Assembly: GCF_902499045.1 (NCBI RefSeq)
Contig: NZ_CABVPL010000002.1
Location: 124,001 to 188,000 of the forward strand
Length of the DNA: 64,000 nucleotides
Origin: Burkholderia latens
Lineage (GTDB): Bacteria; Pseudomonadota; Gammaproteobacteria; Burkholderiales; Burkholderiaceae
Direction of reading: 5' to 3'
Shown in pieces: positions 10,114 to 19,562 of this stretch. The first letter of the stretch is position 1. The number at the start of each line of letters is the position of its first letter. Position numbers and translations under genes: made by a program. The notes beneath the pieces are model-generated. The model ran no database searches and was not told the DNA's origin. It saw only the letters and a program-made list of their open reading frames with translations.

Positions 10114-10639
10114 CGCTTCAACGCAATTTTGAGACGGCGAAATCGTAGCATGGCGCTTCGCCGCTTTCACAGCCGCTTCCGCGCGGCCGGCGCGCGTCGT
10201 CGGAGCGTCATTAGAGTAAACCATCAGCCCATCCGCGTATAAGATGCGGCACCGTCCGGCCCGCGCCCGGTGCGATGTAAAAATTTGTCGCCGACGCGGC
10301 ATCGCGATACCGGCGTGCAGACCGTCGCCGCGCTCTGCCCTGGTGCACCTGCAACGCGATTACGCGCCGTCCGGCCGGCAATCGTGTCGCGCCGCCCGAC
10401 GATCAACGCCTGAAGGTTGCGAACGGGCCAGGGGCACCGGATGCAAGCGCGCCGCGGACGTAACGTCATGACACACCTTTCACAGAAACGCACCTTTCGC
10501 GACATGGAATGACACCGGTTTTGCGGTAAAGTTATCTTTTCCGCGCGTGGCCGGTCGGCTCGCCCCTGGACGTCGTCAAGACTGTCCGCCGAGACTGCCG
10601 CAAGGCGTCGTTCTGAACGTCACGATCCGTTCCCGCAGC
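10114..10639. other. Intergenic region between divergent genes
   Basis: About 520 bp between the start of the 69-residue gene and the helix-turn-helix gene. AT-rich patches near 10505-10545 probably hold the rightward promoter, but no clear -35/-10 pair, operator or further gene could be supported. Part of the left end may be coding if the upstream start at 10224 is used. Confidence 0.4.
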
Positions 10640-11494
10640 ATGACCACTGAAGCAATCACCACGGATTCACTCGCGGTTGCCGAGCGCGTGCGCGAGCTGA
10701 TGACCCGCAACGGCATCGGCAAGCGCCAGCAGACCACCGAGCTGTGCCGCATCCTCGACCTGAGCTTTTCGCAGGGTCATCGCAAACTGCGCGGCAGCAG
10801 CCCCTGGACGCTCGCGCAGATCAAGAAAGTCGCCGAAGCGTACGGCGAACCCGCCGCTCAATTGTTCGGCGCGCAGACGCTCGACCCCGGCATGGTCGGC
10901 GCCTATTCCCAGGAGGCCGTGCTTTATGCGGGCGTCGCCGAGATTCCGTGCACCGCATGGATCGGCGCGCCGCTCGAAGCCGGCGCGCGCCCCGAGTTCG
11001 TCGCGTACGAGCAGCACGGCCGCTGGCGCGTGCTGCGCCACACCGGCGTGCTGTATCAGAACGCGTACGACGTGCACAAGATCGAGATCTATCCGCGCCG
11101 CGCGGAGAGCGACAAGCTGGTCGTCGCGGTGATCGATCCCGATCGCGTGAGTGCGACCGAGCTGTGCCGCTATCTCGAACGGCAGGGTTTTGCGACGGCC
11201 GCGTTCGACGGGCTCACGCCGTTCGTCGATGCGCTGCAGGGCCAGGCGTTCGACGCGGTCGTCACCGAATGGCTGTTCGACGACGGCACGGCCGCCACCG
11301 CGATCAAGGCGGTGCGCACGTCCGACAACCCGGGCGCGCCGATCTTTGTGCTGACCGGCGACCTGCTCACCGGCCGCGCGAGCGAAGCGGACATCAGCGA
11401 AGTGATCCGCGCGTTCGACGTCGTCTGCTACGAAAAGCCCGCGCGCATGGCGATCCTCAGCGCCGATCTCGCGAAACGGCTCGCGCGCGGGTAA
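10640..11494 (+). CDS. Helix-turn-helix regulator with degenerate receiver domain
   Basis: A 284-residue protein. Residues 10-78 form a lambda-repressor-like helix-turn-helix (ELCRILDLSFSQGHRKLRG). Residues 95-152 are a beta-rich linker. Residues 158-282 are a receiver-like domain: the acidic pocket D166/D168, T239 and K266 are conserved, but the phospho-acceptor Asp position is Glu (E210 in AVVTEWLF). Such a protein cannot be phosphorylated in the usual way; Glu might mimic the active state. No partner kinase is adjacent. The ATG at 10640 was chosen because it precedes the first helix; the frame is open further upstream. A NERD-helicase gene follows 120 bp later. Confidence 0.78.
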   Translation: MTTEAITTDSLAVAERVRELMTRNGIGKRQQTTELCRILDLSFSQGHRKLRGSSPWTLAQIKKVAEAYGEPAAQLFGAQTLDPGMVGAYSQEAVLYAGVAEIPCTAWIGAPLEAGARPEFVAYEQHGRWRVLRHTGVLYQNAYDVHKIEIYPRRAESDKLVVAVIDPDRVSATELCRYLERQGFATAAFDGLTPFVDALQGQAFDAVVTEWLFDDGTAATAIKAVRTSDNPGAPIFVLTGDLLTGRASEADISEVIRAFDVVCYEKPARMAILSADLAKRLARG

Positions 11495-11614
11495 GCGGCG
11501 TCCGCCCGCATCCGTGGTGCGGATAGCCGGTCTCCGCGCCGCACGGCGGTCGTGCATGGGTTCCTCAGTACAATAGCCGGACCCGTTCACGACCGGCATC
11601 CGCCGCCCGACTTC

Positions 11615-13282
11615 ATGGCCCGCCTGATTCCCGACGACTGGAAAAGCCTTGCCGCCACCGGTGCGGCCGAACGCGAGCGCGAAACGCTCGCCGCACTCGA
11701 ACACGCGCTGCCGGACAGCTACACCGTCTATCACGGCGTGCACTGGACGCGCGCCGGCGAAGGCTACTCGGTGTTCGGCGAAGCGGCGTTCGTCGTCGTG
11801 AGCGCAGCGGGCCGCGTGCTGCTGATCGAGCAGAAGGCCGGCTTCCTGCGCGAAACGCCGAAGGGGCTCGTGAAGGTCTACCTGCAAAAGGAACGCAACG
11901 TCCCAATCCAGCTCGCGCGCACGCAGGAAACGCTGCACCGGCGCCTGACCGCCGCGCTCGGCGCCGGCGTCTACGGCGTCGACGCGCTGTTGTACTGCCC
12001 CGACTATTCGATCCGCGACACCGCGATCGCCGGCGTCGCGGCCGATCGCATCGTCGATGCGTCACGCAAGGCGCAGCTCGCGCAGGTGATCCAGCAGATC
12101 CTGCCCGAGCACGACGAACCGCTGCCGAACGCGGCGAAGCTGCATCACTTTCTCGCCGACGAGCTTGCGCTGACGCCGGACACAAGCGCACTCGTCGGGC
12201 AGGCCGGCACGCTCGTCACGCGGCTGTCGGGCGGCCTCGCCGCATGGGCGCGCCAGCTCGAGTTCACGCCGTTCCGGCTGCGCGTGACGGGCACCGCCGG
12301 ATCGGGCAAGACGCAGCTCGCAGTGCAGGCGATGCGCGATGCGGTCGCGGCCGGCAAGCGCGTGCTGTACGTGTGTTTCAACCGTCCGCTCGCCGACTAC
12401 ATCGCGCGGATCGCGCCGCCCGGCGCGAAGATCGCGAACTACCACCAGCTGTGCGACTGGGTGGCCCGCGACGGCGGCTATACGCCCGACTTCGATGCGC
12501 CCGGCGCATTCGAGCGGCTCGAGGCGCGCTTCGCGGAAACGCCGGTCACGGAACGCTGGCGCTTCGACGTGCTGATCGTCGACGAAGGCCAGGATTTTCA
12601 CGCGCCATGGGCGGCCGCACTGGAGCGCCTGCTCGCGCCGGACGGCGCATGGTGGTGGCTCGAGGATCCGCTGCAGAACCTCTATCTGCGCGAGCCCGTC
12701 GCGCTGCCCGGCTGGGTCACGCTGAAGGCGCTGACGAACTATCGCAGCCCGCGCGACCTGCTCGAATTCGTGCGCGACGTCGTCGGCCGCGTCGAGCCGC
12801 TCGCGGCCGAACTGCGCTCGGGCAGCCCGTTCGACGGTTCCGATCCGTCGGTGTCGTCATACGGGGAAGATGGCGCGTCGGGCGACGCGCTCGCCGAAGC
12901 GTGCGTCGACGCGACCAAGCGCGCGATCACGCATGCGTTGTCGCTCGGCTTTCGCAAGCAGGACATCGCGGTGCTGTCGTATCGCGGCCGTGAAAACTCG
13001 GTGCTCGCGCAGCTCGACCAACTCGGGCCGCATCGCGTCAAGCGCTTCACCGGCAAGTACGACCTGTTCGGCAACCCTGAATATCGGGAAGGCGACGTGC
13101 TGCTCGATTCGATCTACCGGTTCAAGGGGCAATCGGCGCCGTGCGTGATCCTCACCGAAATCGACTTCGACACGCTCGATGCGCGCGCGGCCCGCAAGCT
13201 GTTCGTCGGCGCGACGCGCGCGACGATGAAGTTGCTGCTCGTCGCGTCGGCGCGTGCGGCCGCGCAGCTCACGGCCGGCTGA
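11615..13282 (+). CDS. NERD-domain superfamily 1 helicase-like protein
   Basis: A 555-residue fusion. Residues about 15-125 are a NERD (nuclease-related) domain with the IEQKAG core. A UvrD/PcrA-type ATPase follows: Walker A GTAGSGKT near 226-233, Walker B VLIVDEGQD near 319, an LEDPLQNLY motif III equivalent, a NYRSPRDL motif IV, and FVGATRATM motif VI near the end. Proteins of this build are thought to act on DNA, in repair or defence, but few have been tested. The ATG at 11615 begins the conserved sequence; an upstream extension has no support. It lies downstream of the receiver-like regulator on the same strand. Confidence 0.82.
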   Translation: MARLIPDDWKSLAATGAAERERETLAALEHALPDSYTVYHGVHWTRAGEGYSVFGEAAFVVVSAAGRVLLIEQKAGFLRETPKGLVKVYLQKERNVPIQLARTQETLHRRLTAALGAGVYGVDALLYCPDYSIRDTAIAGVAADRIVDASRKAQLAQVIQQILPEHDEPLPNAAKLHHFLADELALTPDTSALVGQAGTLVTRLSGGLAAWARQLEFTPFRLRVTGTAGSGKTQLAVQAMRDAVAAGKRVLYVCFNRPLADYIARIAPPGAKIANYHQLCDWVARDGGYTPDFDAPGAFERLEARFAETPVTERWRFDVLIVDEGQDFHAPWAAALERLLAPDGAWWWLEDPLQNLYLREPVALPGWVTLKALTNYRSPRDLLEFVRDVVGRVEPLAAELRSGSPFDGSDPSVSSYGEDGASGDALAEACVDATKRAITHALSLGFRKQDIAVLSYRGRENSVLAQLDQLGPHRVKRFTGKYDLFGNPEYREGDVLLDSIYRFKGQSAPCVILTEIDFDTLDARAARKLFVGATRATMKLLLVASARAAAQLTAG

Positions 13283-13363
13283 CGCGGAGCTAGGCTGGCA
13301 ATGGCCGCAGCGCCGGATCGGCGTGACGCGTGCGCCGTGGCCGGCCGCACACGTCACGCGGCG

Positions 13364-14923
13364 TCAAGCCACCCGAAACGCCCCCACCGCGCGACGCAAC
13401 CCTTCCGCCTGCTCCTCGAGCGACGCGGCAGCGGCCGCCGCCTGCTCGACCAGCGCCGCGTTCTGCTGCGACACCTGGTCCATCTGCGACACCGCGCGGT
13501 TCACCTGCTCGATCCCGTCGCGCTGCTCGTTCGACGCGGCCGCGATCTCGGTCATGATGCCGGTCACGCGGCCGATCGCCTGCTGGATGTCCTGCATCGT
13601 CGCGCCGGCCACGCCGACGAGCCGCGAGCCCGTCGCGACACGTTCGACCGACTCGCCGATCAGCGTGCGGATTTCCTTCGCGGCCGATGCCGAACGCTGC
13701 GCGAGCGTGCGCACCTCGCCCGCGACCACCGCGAAACCGCGGCCCTGCTCGCCCGCGCGCGCGGCCTCGACCGCCGCATTCAGCGCGAGGATGTTGGTCT
13801 GGAATGCGATGCCTTCGATCGTGCCGATGATGTCGGCCACCTTCTGCGAACTCTGGTCGATCTCGTTCATCGTGCCGATCACTTCGCCGACGACCGTCGC
13901 GCCGCGCGTCGCGATCTCGCTCGCGGTGTCCGCGCACGCCTGCGCCTCGACCGCGTGATCGGCGTTCTGCTTCACGGTCGCCGTCAACTGCTCCATGCTC
14001 GCGGCGGTCTGCTGCAACGCGGCCGCCTGCTCCTCGGTGCGCTGCGACAGGTCCGTGTTGCCGGCCGCGATCTGGTGCGTCGCGGTCGAAATCGCTTCGG
14101 AGCCGTGGCTGACCTGGCGCACCGTATCGGCGAGGCTGCGCTGCATGCCGGTCACGCCCTTGACCAGTTCGGCCATCTCGTCGCGCGATGACCAGTGCAC
14201 TTCCGACGTCAGGTCGCCGTCCGACAGCCGGCGAAAATGCGACAGCAGCCGGTTCACCGGCTGCGTGATCGCGAAATGCAGGCCGACCGCGCAGCCGAGA
14301 CACGCGGCCAGTCCGAACGCGATGCCGGCAATCGCGCCCGTGCGCATCCAGCTGTAATACGTCTGCGCGGTGTCGTAGACGTCCTTGCCGCGCGCCGCCT
14401 GGTATGCGTCGAGTGCGTCGGTCGCCTGCGTGAGCGCGACCGACAGCGGCGGCGCGACCGTCATCAGCAATCGGTCCGCATCGTCGCGGCGGCCCTCGCG
14501 GATCGCGTCGATCATCGGCTTCAGCGCCTGTCCGATCAGCGCCTGACGCGCCGCGTCGAGGCGCGTCGCGAGCGGGCCTTCGTCGCCATCGTGCGGCATC
14601 GCCGCGTAGGTCCGCCACGCGGTGTCCGCCTTCGCGAGATAGCCCTCGGCCTTCTTGACGAGATCCGGCACCTCCGGCGCCTCCGGATGCAGCAGCGCGC
14701 GATCGAGCGTCGTCCGCACGATCGTCAGGTTCAGGCTCGCGGCGGACAGCGCCGTCTTCGCGGCCAGCTGGCGCGTATAGGCCTCGTCGAGCGCGCGGTT
14801 CGAGCTCTGCATGCCGGCGAGGCCGATCAGGCCCGACACGACGAGCAATGCGGCGACGAGACCGAGCGTGGAGAAGATCCGCGTACGGATCGAGAAACGG
14901 GAAAACAGGGCGTTCAGGTTCAT
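13364..14923 (-). CDS. Methyl-accepting chemotaxis protein
   Basis: A 519-residue inner-membrane chemoreceptor. A first membrane helix lies at about residues 13-35, a helical periplasmic sensor domain (four-helix-bundle type) at about 36-190, a second membrane helix near 192-214, then a HAMP domain. The cytoplasmic signalling tip is highly conserved (NILALNAAVEAARAGEQGRG, then FAVVAGEVRTLAQRS). It would pass ligand information to CheA/CheW. No C-terminal CheR/B pentapeptide was seen. The start at MNLNALFSRF has a weak ribosome site; an upstream ATG at 14971 is possible. It converges with the NERD-helicase gene. Confidence 0.92.
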   Translation of the reverse strand: MNLNALFSRFSIRTRIFSTLGLVAALLVVSGLIGLAGMQSSNRALDEAYTRQLAAKTALSAASLNLTIVRTTLDRALLHPEAPEVPDLVKKAEGYLAKADTAWRTYAAMPHDGDEGPLATRLDAARQALIGQALKPMIDAIREGRRDDADRLLMTVAPPLSVALTQATDALDAYQAARGKDVYDTAQTYYSWMRTGAIAGIAFGLAACLGCAVGLHFAITQPVNRLLSHFRRLSDGDLTSEVHWSSRDEMAELVKGVTGMQRSLADTVRQVSHGSEAISTATHQIAAGNTDLSQRTEEQAAALQQTAASMEQLTATVKQNADHAVEAQACADTASEIATRGATVVGEVIGTMNEIDQSSQKVADIIGTIEGIAFQTNILALNAAVEAARAGEQGRGFAVVAGEVRTLAQRSASAAKEIRTLIGESVERVATGSRLVGVAGATMQDIQQAIGRVTGIMTEIAAASNEQRDGIEQVNRAVSQMDQVSQQNAALVEQAAAAAASLEEQAEGLRRAVGAFRVA

Positions 14924-15137
14924 GACGGCACGTGAGCGATGAAAAGCGCCGCGGCAATCGATCAGCGGCATTCTGGATTACGGTTTGCCTGCAAAAAACT
15001 TGAGCCTTTCCCGCGTTCAGGCTGATCGCGATCAAATTTTCCCGCCGGCAATCTTCCGTTACCGCTGCAACAATTCAAGGCCAGACAGAAATTGACCAGG
15101 CAATCAATTGGTTCTATATTTCGTGCAATTTCCTGCC

Positions 15138-16667
15138 ATGGCAGATATTTCGATGAGAACCGATACCCTTGCCGCTCCACCGGCCGCCGACGCGGCCCGC
15201 CGCGACGCGCCGACCGGCCTGATCGTCGCCGCGCTGCTCCTCGTGATGCTGCTGTCCGCGCTCGACCAGACGATCGTGTCGACGGCGCTGCCGACGATCG
15301 TCGGCGAGCTCGGCGGGATCGACCGGCTGTCGTGGGTCGTCACCGCGTACCTGCTGTCGTCGACGGTCGTGCTGCCGCTATACGGCAAGCTCGGCGACCT
15401 GTACGGGCGCAAGATCGTGCTGCAGGCCGCGATCGTGCTGTTTCTCGCCGGCTCCGCGCTGTGCGGCATCGCGCAGGACATGACGCAGCTGATCGTGCTG
15501 CGCGCGCTGCAAGGGCTCGGTGGCGGCGGGCTGATGGTCGTCACGATGGCCGCGATCGGCGACCTCGTGCCGCCCGACCGCCGGGCGCGCTATCAAGGGA
15601 TGTTCGGCGGCGTGTACGGCCTCGCGACGATCGTCGGCCCGCTGCTCGGCGGCTTCCTGGTCGAACACCTGTCGTGGCGCTGGATCTTCACGATCAACCT
15701 GCCGCTCGGTTTCGTCGCGCTCGCGGTGATCGGCATCGCGTTCCGGCCGCATGTCGCGCACGTGAAGCACCGGATCGACTACATGGGCGCCGCGTTCCTC
15801 GCGACCGCCCTCACCTGCGTGATCCTGTTCACGAGCGAAGGCGGCTCGCTGTTGCCGTGGTCGTCGCCGCAGCTGTGGATGACGCTCGTGCTCGGCGTGG
15901 TCGCGGCGGGCGGCTTCGTCTACGAGGAGCGGCTCGCGGCCGAACCGATCATGCCGCTGGCGCTGTTCCGCCAGCGCACGTTCGTGCTGATGAGCCTGAT
16001 CGGCTTCGTCGTCGGCATCGCACTGTTCGGGTCGGTCACGTTCATTCCGCTCTACCTGCAGGTCGTGAAAGGCTCGACGCCGTCGCAGGCCGGATTGCAA
16101 CTGCTGCCGATGATGGGCGGGATGCTCGCGATGTCGGTCGCGAGCGGCCGGCTGATCTCGCGGCTCGGCACGTATCGGCCGTTCCCGATCGCGGGCACGG
16201 CAATCGGCGGCGTCGCGATGGCGCTGCTGTCGACACTGTCGGTCGACACGCCGCTGCGTACGATGTACGCCTGCATGGCGCTGCTCGGGACCGGGCTCGG
16301 CATGGTGATGCCGGTGCTGACGCTGGCGGTGCAGAACACGGTCGAATTCCGGCACATGGGCGTCGCGACGTCGGGCGCGACGCTGTTCCGCTCGATCGGC
16401 GGCTCGCTCGGCGTCGCCGCGTTCGGCGCACTGTTCTCGCACGGGCTGCAGTCGCGGCTCGCGCAGGCGCTGCCGGCGGGCACGGACCTGCCGCCGGCGC
16501 TGGGCCCGGCCGCCGTACACCTGTTACCGGAGGCGGTGCGCGACGCGTATCTGCATGCGTTCGCCGGGTCGCTGCATGCGGTGTATCTCGCGGCGGCCGG
16601 CGTGATCGCAATCGCGTTCGTGCTCGCGTGGTTCGTCGAGAGTACGCCGCTGCGCAAGCAGCATTGA
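15138..16667 (+). CDS. MFS drug:H+ antiporter, DHA2 (14-TM) family
   Basis: A transporter of about 509 residues with 14 predicted membrane helices. The DHA2 hallmark LDQTIVSTALPTIVGEL is at about residues 36-52, motif A (GKLGDLYGRK) follows, and the antiporter motif C-like GPLLGGFLVEHLSWRW is near residue 170. It should export drugs or other hydrophobic compounds in exchange for protons. Three ATGs (15108, 15138, 15153) are possible and none has a good ribosome site, so the start is uncertain by up to 15 residues. It is divergent from the chemoreceptor. Confidence 0.9.
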   Translation: MADISMRTDTLAAPPAADAARRDAPTGLIVAALLLVMLLSALDQTIVSTALPTIVGELGGIDRLSWVVTAYLLSSTVVLPLYGKLGDLYGRKIVLQAAIVLFLAGSALCGIAQDMTQLIVLRALQGLGGGGLMVVTMAAIGDLVPPDRRARYQGMFGGVYGLATIVGPLLGGFLVEHLSWRWIFTINLPLGFVALAVIGIAFRPHVAHVKHRIDYMGAAFLATALTCVILFTSEGGSLLPWSSPQLWMTLVLGVVAAGGFVYEERLAAEPIMPLALFRQRTFVLMSLIGFVVGIALFGSVTFIPLYLQVVKGSTPSQAGLQLLPMMGGMLAMSVASGRLISRLGTYRPFPIAGTAIGGVAMALLSTLSVDTPLRTMYACMALLGTGLGMVMPVLTLAVQNTVEFRHMGVATSGATLFRSIGGSLGVAAFGALFSHGLQSRLAQALPAGTDLPPALGPAAVHLLPEAVRDAYLHAFAGSLHAVYLAAAGVIAIAFVLAWFVESTPLRKQH

Positions 16668-16861
16668 TCGGCGGCCGACATCGGTAGAATCGTGCCGCCG
16701 CCTGCGGCTCGCCGCTCGGTACTGTGCGGCGACCGCCGTCACGCGTTGCGGCCGCCGCGCGCGGCGAACCGCTTCCCGCAGATCGATGCGCGGCAGCGCC
16801 CGCGTGTCCTCCGCAGGCGCGCCGCGCTTGCATGCGCACGGCATCGGCACCCGTCTAGTCG

Positions 16862-17860
16862 TCACGGCACCAGCACCACCGCGCCCGTCGTCTGCCTCGA
16901 CTCCAGCAGCCGATGCGCGTCGGCCGCCTGTTCGAGCGGCAGCCGCGCGCCGATCTCCACGTGCATTCCGCCCGCCAGCCGTTCGAGCGTCGCGCGCGCC
17001 GCTTCCCGATACCCGCCGACGTCGCGCGCGATGAAGCCGAGCACGCTCGGCCGCGCCAGCGCGATCGAGCGCGCGGGCCCCAGTTCGTCGAGATCGATCG
17101 TCTGCCGCGCGCCGATCGCGGCCACCTGGCCGATGCTCGCGACCATCCCGAACGGCCGGACCGCGCCCAGCGTGCGCGTCAGCACGTCGCCGCCGATCCC
17201 GTCGATCGCATAGTCGACACCGGCGCCGCCGCCGAACGCGCGGGTCGCCGCGACGAAATCCGCGTCCCGGTAATCGACCACCGCTTCCGCGCCATGCGTC
17301 CGCACCAGCGCGGCCTTCGCGGCGGAGCCGACCGTGCCGATCACCCGCGCGCCGAGCGCGCGCGCCCACTGCGTCGCCAGCAGCCCAACGCCGCCGGCCG
17401 CCGCATGCACGAGCACGGTATCGCCGGCGCCGACCTGCCGCACGCGGTGCATCAGCATGTAGACGGTGATCCCTTTGAGCAGCCCAGCGGCGACCGTGTC
17501 GTCGCTGAGACCGTCGGGCACGGGCACCGCGCGCTCGGCGGGCAGCGTGCGGATGCTCGCGTAGCTGCCGGTCGGCAGCCCCGCATACGCGACGCGCTGG
17601 CCGGGCACGAGCGCCGTCACGCCGGGCCCGACCGCGTCGACCACGCCGACCGCCTCGACACCGAGCGCGTCGGGCAACGCCGGCAGCGGATGCGCGCCGG
17701 TGCGGAAATAGATGTCGACGAAATTCACGCCGACGGCGGTCTGGCGAATTCGCACTTCGCCGGCACCGGGCGGCACGACGGGGGCATCGACACGGCGCAG
17801 CACGCCGGCATCGCCATAACGGTCGATCCCGATCCGGACGGCGGTGGCGGTTTGGGTCAT
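16862..17860 (-). CDS. Zinc-independent quinone oxidoreductase (QOR family)
   Basis: A 332-residue medium-chain NADPH-dependent reductase. The N-terminal catalytic domain has GVNFVDIYFRTG and the QOR signature; the cofactor domain has the nucleotide-binding AAAGGVGLLATQWAR near residues 143-157. No zinc-ligand cysteines are present. The usual reaction is NADPH-dependent reduction of quinones or alkenals. The start ATG follows GAGGAACCGTG. A LysR gene is divergent across an 84-bp gap that contains an inverted repeat, so that regulator probably controls it. Confidence 0.9.
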   Translation of the reverse strand: MTQTATAVRIGIDRYGDAGVLRRVDAPVVPPGAGEVRIRQTAVGVNFVDIYFRTGAHPLPALPDALGVEAVGVVDAVGPGVTALVPGQRVAYAGLPTGSYASIRTLPAERAVPVPDGLSDDTVAAGLLKGITVYMLMHRVRQVGAGDTVLVHAAAGGVGLLATQWARALGARVIGTVGSAAKAALVRTHGAEAVVDYRDADFVAATRAFGGGAGVDYAIDGIGGDVLTRTLGAVRPFGMVASIGQVAAIGARQTIDLDELGPARSIALARPSVLGFIARDVGGYREAARATLERLAGGMHVEIGARLPLEQAADAHRLLESRQTTGAVVLVP

Positions 17861-17888
17861 CACGGTTCCTCGCAATCGAATGAAGTGA

Positions 17889-17906
17889 CACGATCATCCC
17901 ATCGTG
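17889..17906. promoter_or_regulatory. Inverted repeat between divergent oxidoreductase and LysR genes
   Basis: CACGAT-CATCCC-ATCGTG, two perfect 6-bp arms separated by 6 bp, lies 28 bp from the oxidoreductase start and 38 bp from the LysR start. Its position fits a LysR operator; binding is inferred. Confidence 0.45.
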
Positions 17907-17944
17907 CATAATCGATCGGAATTCCCGCTACGCGCGCACTGACT

Positions 17945-18901
17945 GTGCAAAATTCGACCGATCCGACGCCGGCATCCGGCCTGCCGATGAACTGGGACGA
18001 CCTCCGCTATTTCCTCGCCGTGATGCGCGGCGGCAGCCTGTCGGCGGCTGCACGCGAGCTGCAGGTTCAGCATTCGACGGTCGCGCGGCGCATCGACGCG
18101 CTGGAGTCCGCGCTCGGCATCCGGTTGTTCGACCGGCTGCCGCGCGGCTGGCCGCCGACCGACGAAGGGCAGCATCTGGCCGAGCACGCGGGCCGCGTCG
18201 AAGCGGACGTGCATGCGTTCGCGCGCGCCGCGCAAGGGGCGGCGGCGCTCGACGGCGTCGTGCGCGTGTCGGCGTCGCCGGTGTTCGCGAGCCACTTCCT
18301 CGCGCCGCGGCTCGCCCGCGCGCAACGCGCGTGGCCCAACCTGCGGATCGACCTGATGGGCGAGATGCACGCGGCCAACCTGTACGCACGCGAAGCCGAC
18401 CTCGCGGTGCGGCTGTCGCGGCCGAGCGAACCGGGGCTGGCCGCGCGCCGGCTCGGCACGATGCGCTTCGCGCTGTGCGCGTCGCCCGACTGGGCCGCCG
18501 CGCCGCCCGACACGTGGGCGTTCATCGGCTACGACGACGCGCTCGCGCAAATACCGCAACAGCAGTGGCTCGAGCGCTTCGCGGCCGGGCGCCGCTTCGC
18601 GTTCATCGCGAACGATCTCGCCGCGCTGCATCGCGCATGCGTCGCCGGTGCGGGGATCGCGTTGCTGCCGCGCTTTCTCCTCGGCGATCCGGGAACGTCC
18701 GCGGACACGGACACGCCCGCTTCGGCCGGTCCGCCGGCAGCCACGTCGACCGGCCTCGTCGAACTGACGTCCGCGCCGCGTTGCGACGTCGAGCGCGAGA
18801 TCTGGCTCGTCGTCCACCCGGACGTGCGCCGCTCGCCGCGCGTGCAGCGCGTCGCGGATGCGATCGCCGACGCAGTGCGCGACGCGGACGGCCATCTGTA
18901 G
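17945..18901 (+). CDS. LysR-family transcriptional regulator
   Basis: A 318-residue regulator if read from the GTG at 17945, or 304 residues from the ATG at 17987, which starts at the typical MNWDDLRYFLAV. The N-terminal winged helix (residues about 18-75, AARELQVQHSTVARRIDALE) and a periplasmic-binding-like co-inducer domain are visible. The tail contains a Thr/Ala/Pro-rich insertion near residues 250-265. LysR proteins normally control the divergent gene, here the quinone oxidoreductase, and repress themselves. Confidence 0.9.
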   Translation: MQNSTDPTPASGLPMNWDDLRYFLAVMRGGSLSAAARELQVQHSTVARRIDALESALGIRLFDRLPRGWPPTDEGQHLAEHAGRVEADVHAFARAAQGAAALDGVVRVSASPVFASHFLAPRLARAQRAWPNLRIDLMGEMHAANLYAREADLAVRLSRPSEPGLAARRLGTMRFALCASPDWAAAPPDTWAFIGYDDALAQIPQQQWLERFAAGRRFAFIANDLAALHRACVAGAGIALLPRFLLGDPGTSADTDTPASAGPPAATSTGLVELTSAPRCDVEREIWLVVHPDVRRSPRVQRVADAIADAVRDADGHL

Positions 18902-18980
18902 CGGTACCGCGCCACCGATGTCTTTACCGCACCGCCCCGCGCCCGGCATAGTAGCGATTTCATCCGCCCGCTCCGCCGCC

Positions 18981-19553
18981 ATGCCTGCCGCCATGCCTGC
19001 CGCTTCCGACTGCGTCGTCCGCGACGCGACCGATGCCGACCTCGACGCCATTCACGCGATCTACGCGCACCACGTGCGCCACAGCGTCGCGTCATTCGAG
19101 GAGATACCGCCCGACGTCGACGAACTGCGCGCCCGCCGCGCCGCGGTGCTGCGCGACGGACTCCCGTATCTCGTCGCCGAGTGCGACGGCCGCGTGGCCG
19201 GGTACGCGTATGCCACGGCGTATCGCACGCGCAGCGCGTACCGCCACACGGTCGAGGATTCGATCTACATCGACGATGCGCAGCGCGGCCGCGGCATCGG
19301 CCGCGCGCTGCTCGCGGCGCTGATCGCACGGTGCGAGGCCGGCCCGTGGCGGCAGATGATCGCGGTGATCGCCGACGGCGGCACCGGCGGGTCGACGTCG
19401 CTGCACGCCGCGTTCGGATTCGAGCCGGCCGGCGTGCTGAAAGCGGTCGGTTTCAAGCACGGCCGCTGGATCGATACCGCGCTGATGCAGCGCGCACTCG
19501 GCGACGGCGCGCGCACGCTCCCCGCGTCGCCCCCGCCTGTCGCGTCGCGCTAG
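18981..19553 (+). CDS. GNAT N-acetyltransferase, phosphinothricin-acetyltransferase type
   Basis: A protein of about 190 residues with the GNAT fold. Motif A, QRGRGIGRALLAAL (about residues 97-110), binds acetyl-CoA, and the later GFKHGRWIDTALMQRAL block is characteristic of the phosphinothricin/methionine-sulfoximine acetyltransferase branch. It acetylates the amino group of small molecules; bacterial members often act on methionine derivatives. The Pro/Ala-rich N-terminus makes the start uncertain (18918, 18981 and 18992 are candidates). A MerR gene follows after 9 bp. Confidence 0.85.
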   Translation: MPAAMPAASDCVVRDATDADLDAIHAIYAHHVRHSVASFEEIPPDVDELRARRAAVLRDGLPYLVAECDGRVAGYAYATAYRTRSAYRHTVEDSIYIDDAQRGRGIGRALLAALIARCEAGPWRQMIAVIADGGTGGSTSLHAAFGFEPAGVLKAVGFKHGRWIDTALMQRALGDGARTLPASPPPVASR

Positions 19554-19562
19554 AATGCCCGC

